NCBI GenBank assembly: GCA_965218055.1 | Contig: CBDCKA010000001.1 | Span: 744,001 to 808,000 of the forward strand | Direction: 5' to 3' | Length of the DNA: 64,000 bases | Origin: CBDBKE01 sp965218055 | Lineage (GTDB): Bacteria > Acidobacteriota > Terriglobia > JAJPHL01 > JAPKYU01 | Translations under genes and position numbers: made by a program | Part shown: in pieces, positions 6,634-15,100 of the stretch | Numbering within the stretch: position 1 is the first letter of the stretch | Layout: every line of letters starts with the position of its first letter | The notes under the pieces: generated by a model | The model's database searches: none | Told to the model about the DNA's origin: nothing | The model's input: the letters and a program-made list of their open reading frames with translations, nothing else

Positions 6634-9105
6634 TTATCCTGATTCCGGCATCGCAAATGCAATGAGCTCCTGGTGGAGACGTCTCATTTCATTTTCCAGT
6701 GTGGCGCAAGCTGCTTGCACATCTCTCAGGTTATTCTCTCGGCCCATCTTTTCTAGGCTCAGCGCCGCCTCGAAAGCACCCTTCGCCGCAAAGTAACTGA
6801 CCGAACCCTTAAGGCTGTGCGCAGCTCTTTCAACGGCCTCGGGGTCAGCCCGGGCCACGGCCTCCCGCACTTCGGACAACGTGCGGGGGTAAGTATCCAG
6901 GAACAGTCTGACGAGCTCTGCCAGAGGTTCCATATCGCCACCTACACGCGCCAACAGAGCGGCCCAGTCTATCACTTCGCTGGCCGGTTCTTTCCCGCCC
7001 GCGTCCTCGCCAACTGCCGGTGGGTTTGCACGGTGGAGTTGCAATGCCTTGCGGAGTTCTTCCAGCTGGATCGGCTTGGCGATGTAGCTGTCCATGCCTG
7101 CTTCCAGGCAGCGTTCCCGATCGCCCTGCATGGCGTTGGCCGTGATCGCAATGATGGGAACGTGATGCCCAGAGAGCTTCTCCCGACGTCGAATCTCAGC
7201 TGTGGCCTCAAAGCCATCCATCTCGGGCATCTGACAGTCCATGAGAATCAGGTCGTAGGGGAGCGCCTTCAGCATCTCCAGCGCTTCCACGCCATTGGCG
7301 GCCACGTCCACCCGGCAACCTTGCTTCTCCAACATCCGCACCGCCACCCTCTGGTTCACCGCGTTGTCCTCCACCACCAGCACCCGGGTGCGGAAGAGTT
7401 CGGCCTTCGTGGCTGGTGCGGCCGGTTTTGCGCCGCGCGATTTGGCCTCGGCCAGGGTGTGACGGGTAACCAATACAGTTGGCCCCTCCTGTGTCCGAGC
7501 TCCCCAAACGCTGGCCAGTGCGTCCAGGAGTTGGGACTGACGCACGGGCTTGACCAGATAGCCCGCAAAGCCAGCTTCCAGGAACCGTTCAGCGTCACCC
7601 CGCTGCCCAAATGAGGTGAGCAATACCAACACTGTCTCCCGCAACACGGGATCGGCTTTGATGACCCTGGCAAGGGTTTCGCCGTCCATGCCGGGCATCT
7701 GGTAGTCGAGGAGCACGATATGATAGGGTTCGCCCGCGCCGTACTCTTGGCGCATTGCAGTCAGTGCCTCCTGACCTGACGCAAAGCCCTGGTTGCGCAG
7801 GTTCCAACTTTCAAGCTGCTCCTGCAATACGCGCCGGTTGACCTCATGGTCATCCACGATCAATACCCGAACACCCGCGAGATCGGCCGTGGGAAGCGAG
7901 CGCGGGGCGCTGGGCGCCTCAGGGTCCACAGGTAAGCACAGTGTGAACCAGAAGGTTGAGCCCTCTCCAGTGCGGCTCGTGGCCCCAACGGTGCCTTCCA
8001 TCAGCTCCACCAGTTGTTTGGAAATCGCAAGCCCCAACCCGGTTCCGCCATATTGGCGAGTAGTGGAAGGGTCGGCCTGGGTGAACTTGTCAAAGATATG
8101 CTCAAGTTTATCTGGCGGGATGCCGATACCGGTGTCCCGGACCGAGAGCCGAACCTGGGCTTTGCCGTTGCTCTGCCCTTCCGACTCCACCTCGATGAGC
8201 ACATAACCTCGCTCGGTGAACTTGATCGCATTGGACACCATGTTGGTGAGAACTTGGCGGATGCGCCCGGGATCGCCGATCAAGTACCGGGGAGCCTCAG
8301 GGGCATATCGCACGATGAAGTCCGGGCCTTTGTGTTCAGCTTGGACGGCCTGCAACGCTACCGCCTCTTCGACAGCCACCTGCAAGTCGAAGGAGATGGG
8401 TTCGAGAGTTAGCTTGCCCGCTTCGATTTTCGAGAAATCGAGGATGTCATTGATAATGGCCAAGAGATTCTCGCCAGACTTTTTCACAATCTCGGAATAC
8501 TCACGCTGCTCGCCTGTTAGTTTGGTGTCGAGGAGAAGACCGGTCATGCCGATCACTGCGTTCATAGGTGTGCGGATTTCGTGACTCATGTTTGCCAGAA
8601 ACACGCTCTTTGCTCGAGTGGCCGATTCGGCCTCTTCCTTTGCGCTCAACAGCTCTGCATCCCGGCGCTGAATTTCGGTTAACATCTCATTGAACGTGTC
8701 GATCGTTACGCCAATCTCATCTTCGCTGTGCTTTGTTGCTCTGGCAGAATAGTCTTTGTTTTCCGAAATCCTTTTCGCCGTCCGCCCTAGATGCAGAATC
8801 GGCTCAGTAATCACACGTTGGAGTTTTGACGATAGTACTAGGGCAAACAGGATGCACCCTAACATGACGATAGAGACGATGGCAGCAAAGTGCCTCAGAC
8901 GAGAATAGATCTCTTGCATATTAGCCCGGAGATAAATTGTGCCAATCCTCTCCTCGTCGAGAAGGATTGCCTTGGAAAACTCGAGATGATCGTCTTCGAA
9001 GCGATGGCCGTCCTGAGGCCGGTCGGGGAGCGAGAAATTGTCATCCGTATCTCCCGGGGGATACTGTGCGAACAGCAGACTGACCAGACCGATTTTTTGT
9101 ACCAA
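6634..9105 (-). CDS. hybrid sensor histidine kinase, sensor domain truncated by an IS
   Basis: The open frame gives 823 residues from a TTG that lies inside the IS terminal repeat, so native sequence begins only about residue 4. The first residues (LFAQYPP...) look like the C-terminal end of a CHASE8-type periplasmic sensor. A membrane segment (about 73-92) and HAMP (about 93-147) follow. HisKA has His175 in SHEIRTPMNAV, and the ATPase domain has DTGIGIP and GGTGLGLAI. Then come two receivers (LLDYQMPGMDG and LMDCQMPEMDG, each preceded by an acidic pair) and an HPt domain with HSLKGS near 750. This is a BarA/TorS-like multistep phosphorelay. With most of the sensor and the first membrane helix lost, signal input is probably broken. 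Confidence 0.85.
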   Translation of the reverse strand: MVQKIGLVSLLFAQYPPGDTDDNFSLPDRPQDGHRFEDDHLEFSKAILLDEERIGTIYLRANMQEIYSRLRHFAAIVSIVMLGCILFALVLSSKLQRVITEPILHLGRTAKRISENKDYSARATKHSEDEIGVTIDTFNEMLTEIQRRDAELLSAKEEAESATRAKSVFLANMSHEIRTPMNAVIGMTGLLLDTKLTGEQREYSEIVKKSGENLLAIINDILDFSKIEAGKLTLEPISFDLQVAVEEAVALQAVQAEHKGPDFIVRYAPEAPRYLIGDPGRIRQVLTNMVSNAIKFTERGYVLIEVESEGQSNGKAQVRLSVRDTGIGIPPDKLEHIFDKFTQADPSTTRQYGGTGLGLAISKQLVELMEGTVGATSRTGEGSTFWFTLCLPVDPEAPSAPRSLPTADLAGVRVLIVDDHEVNRRVLQEQLESWNLRNQGFASGQEALTAMRQEYGAGEPYHIVLLDYQMPGMDGETLARVIKADPVLRETVLVLLTSFGQRGDAERFLEAGFAGYLVKPVRQSQLLDALASVWGARTQEGPTVLVTRHTLAEAKSRGAKPAAPATKAELFRTRVLVVEDNAVNQRVAVRMLEKQGCRVDVAANGVEALEMLKALPYDLILMDCQMPEMDGFEATAEIRRREKLSGHHVPIIAITANAMQGDRERCLEAGMDSYIAKPIQLEELRKALQLHRANPPAVGEDAGGKEPASEVIDWAALLARVGGDMEPLAELVRLFLDTYPRTLSEVREAVARADPEAVERAAHSLKGSVSYFAAKGAFEAALSLEKMGRENNLRDVQAACATLENEMRRLHQELIAFAMPESG

Positions 9106-9150
9106 CCGTAGCGAGAGTTTACATCGCAGCCTGGGGCTGTGAAACTGGTT

Positions 9151-10000
9151 TCAGTGGCAGGGGAGGGGGGCTATAGCCCCCGGCGCCGGGGGCCTATAGC
9201 CGAGCGCCGAGTGCGGCCGCACCGTGTTGTATTGCACCCTCCACTGTTCAATCACCACCTGTGCCTCCTTCAACGAGTAGAAGATCTCTCCATTCAGGCA
9301 TTCGTCCCGCAGCTTCCCATTGAAACTCTCGCAGTACCCGTTCTCCCAGGGACTGCCCGGTTCGATGTACAGTGTCCCTGTCCCTAGATTTGCCAACCAC
9401 TGGCGCAGTTCTTGGGCGATGAACTCGGGACCATTGTCGGATCGAATCTGTTCCGGTATCCCTCGCCACAACATCACGTCCGACAACGCCTCAATGATTT
9501 GTTGGCTGCCCATCCTCCGCTCCACCCGGATCGCCAGGCATTCCCGCGTGTACTCATCCAGCAAGGTCAGCAGCCGCAGCGTTCTCCCCTCGTGCGTTCT
9601 GGCACTCATGAAGTCGTAGCTCCAAACGTGGTTCGGTCGCTCCGGCCGTAGTCGCACACAGGAGCCGTCGTTCAACCACAACCGACCCCGGGGCTTCTGT
9701 TTTTGCGGCACTTTCAGCCCCTCGCGCCGCCAGATTTGCTGTACTCGATCCTTGCCCACTTCCCATCCCACGCCCCGCAGTAAAGCGGTGATCCGGCGGT
9801 ACCCATACCGCCCATACTTCGTTGCCAGGGCAATGACAGCTCGCGTCAGCTTTTCTTCGTCCAGCCGAGGATTCGGTTCCTATCGTTGCGTCCCTCTCCA
9901 TTGCCCCAGCAGCCGGCAGGCATACCGTTCCGACAACCCGTGTTGCTCCCGCGCATGCTCTACCGCACAACGCCGCCGCTCAGGGCTTAGAAGTTTCCCT
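9151..10000 (-). pseudogene. IS3-family transposase OrfB with in-frame amber stop
   Basis: The OrfB reading frame enters after orfA by a -1 shift at the heptamer GGGAAAC (minus strand, 9993-9999). It reads LLSPERRRCAVEHAREQ...GQWRGTQ and then meets TAG at 9880-9882, where relatives normally have a Tyr codon. The frame continues open after it: EPNPRLDEEKLTRA, YGRYGYRRI, then the DDE core with HVWSYDFM, IRSDNGPEF and YCESFNGKLRDE, and the end RPHSALGYRPP. The single nonsense codon probably inactivates this copy. Confidence 0.8.
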
Positions 10001-10226
10001 GTGCCACATCCCGCAGCACCTGCTTCTCCAGCGACAGCTCCGCGACCAGTCGCTTCAGGCGAGTGTTCTCCTTCTCCAATTCCTTCAGCCGTTTCGCCTG
10101 ATCCAGCTTCAGCCCCCCATATTCCTTCCGCCACCGGTAGTAGGTCTGGGTGTGGATTCCGGCTTCTTTGCAGGCTTGGGGCGCAGTCTTCCCGTTCGCC
10201 ATCTGCACTTCTATCTGCCGTAGCAC
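9987..10226 (-). CDS. IS3-family transposase OrfA
   Basis: 79 residues from GTG. The frame is open further upstream with SYKPEQIVAVLRQIE, which looks like genuine N-terminal sequence, so the true start may be an unusual codon before 10226. It has an HTH with GIHTQTYYRWRKEYGG and a coiled coil (LKELEKENTRLKRLVAEL). The last codons overlap the GGGAAAC slippery heptamer for entry into orfB. Confidence 0.85.
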   Translation of the reverse strand: MLRQIEVQMANGKTAPQACKEAGIHTQTYYRWRKEYGGLKLDQAKRLKELEKENTRLKRLVAELSLEKQVLRDVAQGNF

Positions 10227-10280
10227 CGCTACAATCTGCTCCGGCTTGTAACTCCTTGTCGGCTTGACCTCACTTCCTCC

Positions 10281-10736
10281 TCAAGTGGATTCTCTCTCTT
10301 TCCACTTGGTACAAAAAGCGCCGGTCAGGTCAGTGACGAAGCTGATTGCGTATGCCAAGGAGACAAAGCGCAACCTTTGAGGCACCTTTTGTAGAAGTTC
10401 CCAAGGGAGGTAGGACTCCTTGTCCGCAGGACCCTCGTGCTCGGCCACGCCCTTGAAAATGAGAGAGTTTGGAGAAACGGTCTCGGCCTCCAGGTCTCGC
10501 GGTTTGGGGAACACACGATTCGCCTTGCTACCGACCCTACCGAACGGCGCCTGGATCGGCGGGTTTTCCATGAAACTTCCAGCCCGTTCATGTTCCCGGA
10601 GGAGGCGTTCGACCTCCTTTCGAAGACCCGAGTCGGTCCCGCAAGCATCGTTTAGGAAGGCAATGCGGTCTTGTCCGTGTAGCTCCAGAGCTGAGGCTGT
10701 TACCTCCGAGATCCGTTTCCATCGCTTGCGATTCAT
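10281..10736 (-). CDS. N-terminal fragment of an acidobacterial Ser/Thr-kinase-type protein, truncated by IS
   Basis: The start overlaps the sigma factor stop (TGATG), so the two were an operon. Residues 1-60 (MNRKRWKRISEV..., AFLNDACGTDSGLRKEVERLL, HERAGSFMENPP) match the leader that normally precedes a PknB-like kinase domain in Acidobacteriota. Instead of the kinase domain the frame continues into a LPWELLQKVPQRLRFVSLAYAISF membrane-like segment. The last residues (about 142 onward) are read from the IS end. No kinase motifs are present. It is a remnant, possibly after an internal deletion as well as the IS junction. Confidence 0.65.
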   Translation of the reverse strand: MNRKRWKRISEVTASALELHGQDRIAFLNDACGTDSGLRKEVERLLREHERAGSFMENPPIQAPFGRVGSKANRVFPKPRDLEAETVSPNSLIFKGVAEHEGPADKESYLPWELLQKVPQRLRFVSLAYAISFVTDLTGAFCTKWKEREST

Positions 10737-11308
10737 CAGGCGAACGCCTCGTCGATTTCACCTTTCAGCCAGGCGCGGGCCACGGCCCATTCTCTTTTCA
10801 CTGTTCTTCCTGATATCCCGAGAACCTCAGCAGTGTCTTCTACCCTCAATCCGCCAAAGAACCGGAGTTCCACGATTCGGGCTTGCAGAGGGTCCAACTC
10901 TTTCAAACGCCTTAGGGCCACATCAACTTCAACCAGTTCTCTGGCCTGGGCTTCGGAGAACAACGTGTTTTCTTGGATCTCATTTCTGTTCCGCTTGCCG
11001 CCTCGCTTAGCTGTGTGGTGCTTGCGGGCGTGATCAATCAAGATCCGGCGCATAATCCCAGCGGCGACGGCCACGAAATGAGCACGATTCCGCCACTGTA
11101 TTTTGTGCATGGCAGCCAGGCGCAGGTACGCCTCGTTGATCAGGGCTGTTGGCTGAAGGGTGTGGCCAATCCGCTCCTTCCGCATATAGTTTCTAGCTGC
11201 TCGCTGGAGTTCTCCATAGACCAACGGGATAACCTGCGCCAGCGCTTCCTTGTCGCCGCCGCCTACTTCCTGCAACAATTGGGTGATCTCTCCGCGACGT
11301 GGGTCCAT
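10736..11308 (-). CDS. ECF-type RNA polymerase sigma factor (TIGR02999-like)
   Basis: 190 residues with sigma-70 region 2 (about 20-95: QPTALINEAYLRLA, FVAVAAGIMRRILIDHARKH) and region 4 (about 130-185: DPLQARIVELRFFGGLRVEDTAEVLGISGRTVKREWAVARAWL). The unusually conserved region 2 with the ILIDHAR motif is typical of the large ECF subgroup found in Acidobacteria and Planctomycetes, usually encoded beside a Ser/Thr kinase. That partner is broken here, so its control circuit is probably disturbed. No anti-sigma gene is adjacent. Confidence 0.9.
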   Translation of the reverse strand: MDPRRGEITQLLQEVGGGDKEALAQVIPLVYGELQRAARNYMRKERIGHTLQPTALINEAYLRLAAMHKIQWRNRAHFVAVAAGIMRRILIDHARKHHTAKRGGKRNRNEIQENTLFSEAQARELVEVDVALRRLKELDPLQARIVELRFFGGLRVEDTAEVLGISGRTVKREWAVARAWLKGEIDEAFA

Positions 11309-11513
11309 AGGTCAGAACCGCTCTCTAAAGAGCGCTATTCCCGGCCGTTGCTATTCCGCTACACAAGTAAAGCATTATCATAAACATCCCTCTCATAAAC
11401 ACCCCAGATTCCTTCGCCCTTGGCCCCATTTCCCGAGAATTCACGCCTAATAGAGTGTGGAGCAACACTGCGGCTCGGAGCAGGCAGGACCCGCAAGTAG
11501 CGGAGGATAAGTA

Positions 11514-12713
11514 ATGAAAACAATGAACCGAAACTGCGCGACCTATGTTGGGCCGACATCTGCTCAAATCCCATTGCCACGCTCTGGTTGGGGCCGCTCG
11601 AAGCAGGCCCTACGACTGGCCCTGCTGGGTGCCTTTCTCGTTGCTGTTGCTGAGATGGTTTTCATGGGAGGACCCTTTGCGGCTTACTTCTACGGCGTCT
11701 ACTCGCCGTTGTTGATCTGGATACAAAGCAGCCCGGATCTAATTTGGCTCAGCGCCTTTTTCGTGCCGCATTTGTCTGGCACCGGCACGGACCTTTCCCG
11801 CTTGCCGTTCGCTGCTCCCCGCTACCTGCTGCACATTGGTCTGGCTTCGTTTGTCATACACGCTGTTTATCTCTACTGGGTCAAATTCGTGAGAAAGGGC
11901 GTTGCCACGGCGCTGTTGTATCGGCATATCCGGCACCCGCAGTATTTGAGCTTGGCAGTAGCAGGGTTGGGCCTTCTGTTCCATTGGCCCCGACTCATCA
12001 ACGTAGTTCTGTTTCTCGTAATGTTGTTTGGATATTACACCCTGGCACGCAGCGAAGAGCTCCGAATGGAACGTCGCCACGCCGAAGCATATAAGGTGTA
12101 CAGGCAAGCAACGGCGATGTTGTTTCCCGGGCCGGTTGAGAATCTTCTGGATCGAGCGTTTGGGTGGTTTCCGCTGCGCCGCTTGCGCGGCTACATCGTC
12201 CTAGTCCTTGTCCTGGGAATTGGCTTGGCGGCCAGCGTGGCCCTGCGCTCGGCAAGCGTTCGAAGACTGCACTATGAAGTCTTACCTGAATCACCTGGAA
12301 CGTTGGTGCTTTTCCTGAAGCAGCCCCGGGCAGCAGCAAAGGAGAAGATTCGGAGAAAAGCCATCGAGCTTTCCAGCCGGCTCCCCAAAACGGCCGGCTC
12401 TGTTCCTGTATTCTACATTTTGTCGGACAAGGAGCACCTACACCACCTCTTAGTAGACTCTGGAATGAGGTACGAGGCCCTCAGCAGAATGGAACTTCCG
12501 GAAAGCTCTTGGTACTTGGTTCAGGCCGCGGCGTCCTACCCTTGTGCTCCAACCTGCCGGGTTATGCGGAAACCCACTGAGGCGCTTGGCATGACCGCCC
12601 TTCGTAGACTGGAACGCGTTTATTATGCTCCAGCAAACCAAGGGGGCGACCTGATGCCCCTGGAGTTGCCAAAGGACGCTTTTCATCGGCACGCCGGAAT
12701 GCCGATTCTCTGA
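11514..12713 (+). CDS. isoprenylcysteine carboxylmethyltransferase-family membrane protein
   Basis: 399 residues; GGAGGATAAGTA precedes the ATG, a strong ribosome site. Five to six membrane segments occupy residues 32-245. The region RHIRHPQYLSLAVAGLGLLF to SEELRMERRHAEAYKVYRQ is the C-terminal signature of ICMT/PEMT-like methyltransferases: RHPxY, an Glu-Glu pair and Y..Y. After the last membrane helix (about 225-245) there is an uncharacterised soluble extension of some 150 residues with a CAPTC motif. Substrate unknown; in bacteria this fold methylates diverse lipids or small molecules. It stands alone between two strands. Confidence 0.75.
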   Translation: MKTMNRNCATYVGPTSAQIPLPRSGWGRSKQALRLALLGAFLVAVAEMVFMGGPFAAYFYGVYSPLLIWIQSSPDLIWLSAFFVPHLSGTGTDLSRLPFAAPRYLLHIGLASFVIHAVYLYWVKFVRKGVATALLYRHIRHPQYLSLAVAGLGLLFHWPRLINVVLFLVMLFGYYTLARSEELRMERRHAEAYKVYRQATAMLFPGPVENLLDRAFGWFPLRRLRGYIVLVLVLGIGLAASVALRSASVRRLHYEVLPESPGTLVLFLKQPRAAAKEKIRRKAIELSSRLPKTAGSVPVFYILSDKEHLHHLLVDSGMRYEALSRMELPESSWYLVQAAASYPCAPTCRVMRKPTEALGMTALRRLERVYYAPANQGGDLMPLELPKDAFHRHAGMPIL

Positions 12714-12808
12714 ACCACGCGAACCACAGGGATCATCATGCCAGCTGACTACACCGCTAGTAGCGATCGCATAAAGCCAGGCCGGGTGCTGTCGAGTCGG
12801 ACGGGTCC

Positions 12809-13477
12809 TCAGGGCGCCTGCACGGGGATGGTCACGGGCTGATCCGGGTTGGCGACGATCCCGTTCTGCGTGAGGACCAGCGGGACGGCATCACCCGGCG
12901 CAACGCTGGCGGGCACCCGAGCGTTCACCTGGTACAGACCCACAAAGCCGGGCGCCTGCCCTTGGTAGGCTATCGCGGCTTCCATCCCTCCGATGGTCAC
13001 CGTCACCGGCAGCCCGACCGTGCTGAACGAGGGCGCGGGGGTTCCCGTTTCCACCTGCTCTTGCACCGCGCCCAGGCCGGTGCAGAAGATCTGCAGCGTG
13101 TCGCCGGGGCGCGCCGGGTTCTGCGCCGTCACCTGCTGGAACGAGACGTCCAGGATCGCGGCGTTCGCGCCGGCAATGAAAATGCCCGGCTGCGTGGGAG
13201 CAATCAAGTAGTTCTGCGGCGCGGTCAGCAGGCCACCCGCACTGACGGCGACCGGAACGCTATCGCCCGGGCTCACCTCGAATGGCACCTGCGCGTTGAT
13301 CTGGTTAAAATCGGGAGTGGTGCCCACGAAATACAGCGGCGCATCCTGCCCGCCAATGCGCACGCTCACCCCACCCAGCTCCCGCTCCAGCGGGAGCTCG
13401 CTGGCGAAATGGTTCTCACCCGCGAAGCGCGCCCGAGCCCCCCGGCGGCGCGAGCGGCAGCCATGGATGGGCAACAA
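12809..13477 (-). CDS. C-terminal fragment of secreted protein with TIGR03437-like domains
   Basis: 222 residues, of which about 30-222 form two adjacent beta-rich modules. Each has an (I)GG..A...Y.G..P.F...NAQVP / NARVP...PGD.VP motif. The second copy reads VTIGGMEAAIAYQGQAPGFVGLYQVNARVP. This domain is characteristic of long secreted proteins in Solibacter-like Acidobacteria, usually at the very C-terminus. The first 25 residues are Arg-rich and unrelated, with no signal peptide. The gene is therefore a 3' remnant of a larger one, ending about 70 bp before tRNA-Gln. Confidence 0.65.
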   Translation of the reverse strand: MLPIHGCRSRRRGARARFAGENHFASELPLERELGGVSVRIGGQDAPLYFVGTTPDFNQINAQVPFEVSPGDSVPVAVSAGGLLTAPQNYLIAPTQPGIFIAGANAAILDVSFQQVTAQNPARPGDTLQIFCTGLGAVQEQVETGTPAPSFSTVGLPVTVTIGGMEAAIAYQGQAPGFVGLYQVNARVPASVAPGDAVPLVLTQNGIVANPDQPVTIPVQAP

Positions 13478-13552
13478 TAATATGTCTCGGTGGGCCCGCG
13501 ATAAAGTCAGGTTACCTTGTAGGCTGTTTCACAACTTGCGGTGGAGCGGTGG

Positions 13553-13623
13553 CTGGGAGACCAGGATTCGAACCTGGATAAACAGATCCAGAGTCTGCCG
13601 TGTTACCATTACACCATCTCCCA
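13553..13623 (-). tRNA. tRNA-Gln (CUG)
   Basis: Read on the minus strand, the acceptor pairs are TGGGAGA with TCTCCCA. The D arm is GTGT..ACAC. The anticodon loop CTCTGGA sits in the stem GCAGA/TCTGT, and the T arm is CCAGG TTCGAAT CCTGG. Anticodon CTG gives glutamine. CCA is not encoded (GCC follows). It lies beside the truncated secreted-protein fragment, a typical spot for integration scars. Confidence 0.93.
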
Positions 13624-13921
13624 GTAAATAGGCTTCCAGTAACTAGCCTCCCAACAACTAACACTGCTATAGGAAACCCACTCTATTTTACTGGCGTGCC
13701 CGTCGGGTAGCAAGGCCCGGCAGTGCCCCACCGGCAGTGGCCAATAGACGCGCCGAAGGTTTGGCTCGCTCGTTCTTGCGGATCGGCTGCCCCCACCAAC
13801 GGGCTCAGTTTAAGCTCGACGTCCGACCTGGGTGCCCTGCGGCTCTTCATCCTGCTCCATTTTCGGATGTCCCCCATCCAACGCAACCTTTTGCCAACCA
13901 CTTGCATCCAAAGGACTGGAC
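13624..13921. other. intergenic, no gene recognised
   Basis: About 300 bp between tRNA-Gln and a small membrane-protein gene. Open frames here on both strands overlap each other, lack domains and ribosome sites, and are not called. Confidence 0.4.
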
Positions 13922-14251
13922 ATGCAGACCACGGGAAGATTGAGGCAGAAACAATGTTCGGCGACGGCAGCAGCGATGGCGCTGATCATGTTGGCGCCCG
14001 TCTTCTACCTCGCCGCCCACACATGCCTGCACTCACAGAGCCTGTGGACGGCTTCACTGGACGGCAGCGGCCAGCAGCGCAACTTCTGTAGCAGCTGCGT
14101 CTTCGAGTGGTTGTCCCTGTTCACGCTATCGGCGCTGTCGGCCACGGGCTTGCTTGGCCGCGCCGGGTTTGTACCAGGACTGCGGCCCCAGGTGTTGTTT
14201 GCCCGTCCGGCAGTCTCTCCCACCAGCCGCGCTCCTCCCCGCCTGCCCTGA
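13922..14251 (+). CDS. small Cys-rich membrane protein, hypothetical
   Basis: 109 residues from ATG 13922; AAAGGA six bases upstream supports this start. A membrane segment (about 17-33, AMALIMLAPVFYLAAH) is followed by CLHSQ, then CSSC and a second hydrophobic stretch (about 65-80). The layout of a membrane anchor with an HxC and CxxC pair resembles small heme- or metal-associated proteins, but no family is recognised. It ends 58 bp before the BON-domain gene. A hypothetical call with moderate coding support. Confidence 0.45.
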   Translation: MQTTGRLRQKQCSATAAAMALIMLAPVFYLAAHTCLHSQSLWTASLDGSGQQRNFCSSCVFEWLSLFTLSALSATGLLGRAGFVPGLRPQVLFARPAVSPTSRAPPRLP

Positions 14252-14309
14252 GACCTTTTGGCAATGGGCCCCGGGTAAAACCTAATTTCTTCATTAAGGA
14301 GGAGCAAAA

Positions 14310-15059
14310 ATGCATCGCAAGAGCTACTCATACGGGATTCTGGCGCTTCTGCTGGTTGTAGGGCTGGCCAATGCGGCCTGGGCGGCTTCGCCCACCGATC
14401 GTGCCGTTCAGGTAGCACTACAGAAGCAGCTTTCAAACTCCAACAAGTTCGCTGATGTTCAGGTGAACGTGGAAGACCTCGTGGCGACCCTGACGGGCAC
14501 CGTTGCGAGTTACCTGGACAAGAACAGCGCCACGAGGAAGGCGCGCAAGTATGGTGCGCTGACCAGGGTCACGAACCTCATCCAGGTGGCCGGGCCGACT
14601 GTGGCCGATGAGCAGTTGGCCGAGAAGTTAGCGCGTAAACTGTCCTACGACGGCACGTTTCAGGGCAACGTCTTTGACGTCTTCCGCCTGAGCGTGAAAA
14701 ACGGCGTGGTGACGGTCTCCGGTTACGCGCACAACTATCGGGCCCGTAACTCCGCCCTGGCCCTCACGGCCGCGGCAAAAGGAGTAAAAGGTGTGGTGGA
14801 CCAGATTGAGGTGCTGCCGCTCTCAAGGCACGACGACGGGATTCGCCTGGCCGCCGTGCGCAGCATCTACGGGAACCCTGCCCTGCGGAAGTATGGGGTC
14901 GATCCGGTTCATCCTATCCGCGTCATCGTGCGCAACGGGCACCTCACACTGGAAGGGGTTGTGGTGAACTCGGTGGACCGGAAGATCGCCAACTTGGCAG
15001 TTTCCACCATAGGGGGCGTGTTCTCGGTCACCAACAACCTGCGCGTCGAGAGCACGTAA
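14310..15059 (+). CDS. periplasmic BON-domain protein
   Basis: 249 residues; AAGGAGGAG lies directly upstream of the ATG. A signal peptide (1-25, cleaved near AWA-AS) precedes three BON-like modules (about 27-93, 97-170, 172-249). Each has the alpha-beta pattern ending in a VTLTG/VTVSG/LTLEG strand and a GV..V.N.I.V motif. BON domains bind phospholipid or attach to the outer membrane, as in OsmY-like stress proteins. A monocistronic unit convergent with the helicase gene. Confidence 0.85.
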   Translation: MHRKSYSYGILALLLVVGLANAAWAASPTDRAVQVALQKQLSNSNKFADVQVNVEDLVATLTGTVASYLDKNSATRKARKYGALTRVTNLIQVAGPTVADEQLAEKLARKLSYDGTFQGNVFDVFRLSVKNGVVTVSGYAHNYRARNSALALTAAAKGVKGVVDQIEVLPLSRHDDGIRLAAVRSIYGNPALRKYGVDPVHPIRVIVRNGHLTLEGVVVNSVDRKIANLAVSTIGGVFSVTNNLRVEST

Positions 15060-15100
15060 CGCAGCGCCACCCTTAGCCTTCCCTGAAAAGGGATGGCGAG

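Larger units (their letters stand above)
9098..10313 (-). mobile_element. IS3-family insertion sequence (second, defective copy type)
   Basis: The element's ends are readable: TGTACCAACCGTAGCGAGAG at the left and TGTACCAAGTGGAAAGAGAG read inward from the right, 15 of 20 matching. It carries orfA (9987-10226) and an orfB interrupted by an amber codon. No direct target duplication is visible next to the tips. Its flanks are two unrelated broken genes: a histidine kinase lacking its 5' part, and a Ser/Thr kinase fragment lacking its 3' part. That points to recombination between IS copies, a deletion, or an assembly join rather than a simple insertion. Confidence 0.8.

Noticed and set aside
6817..7614. 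265-codon open frame opposite the hybrid kinase receivers
   Set aside because: Mirrors the receiver and HPt coding; His-rich, no family pattern.
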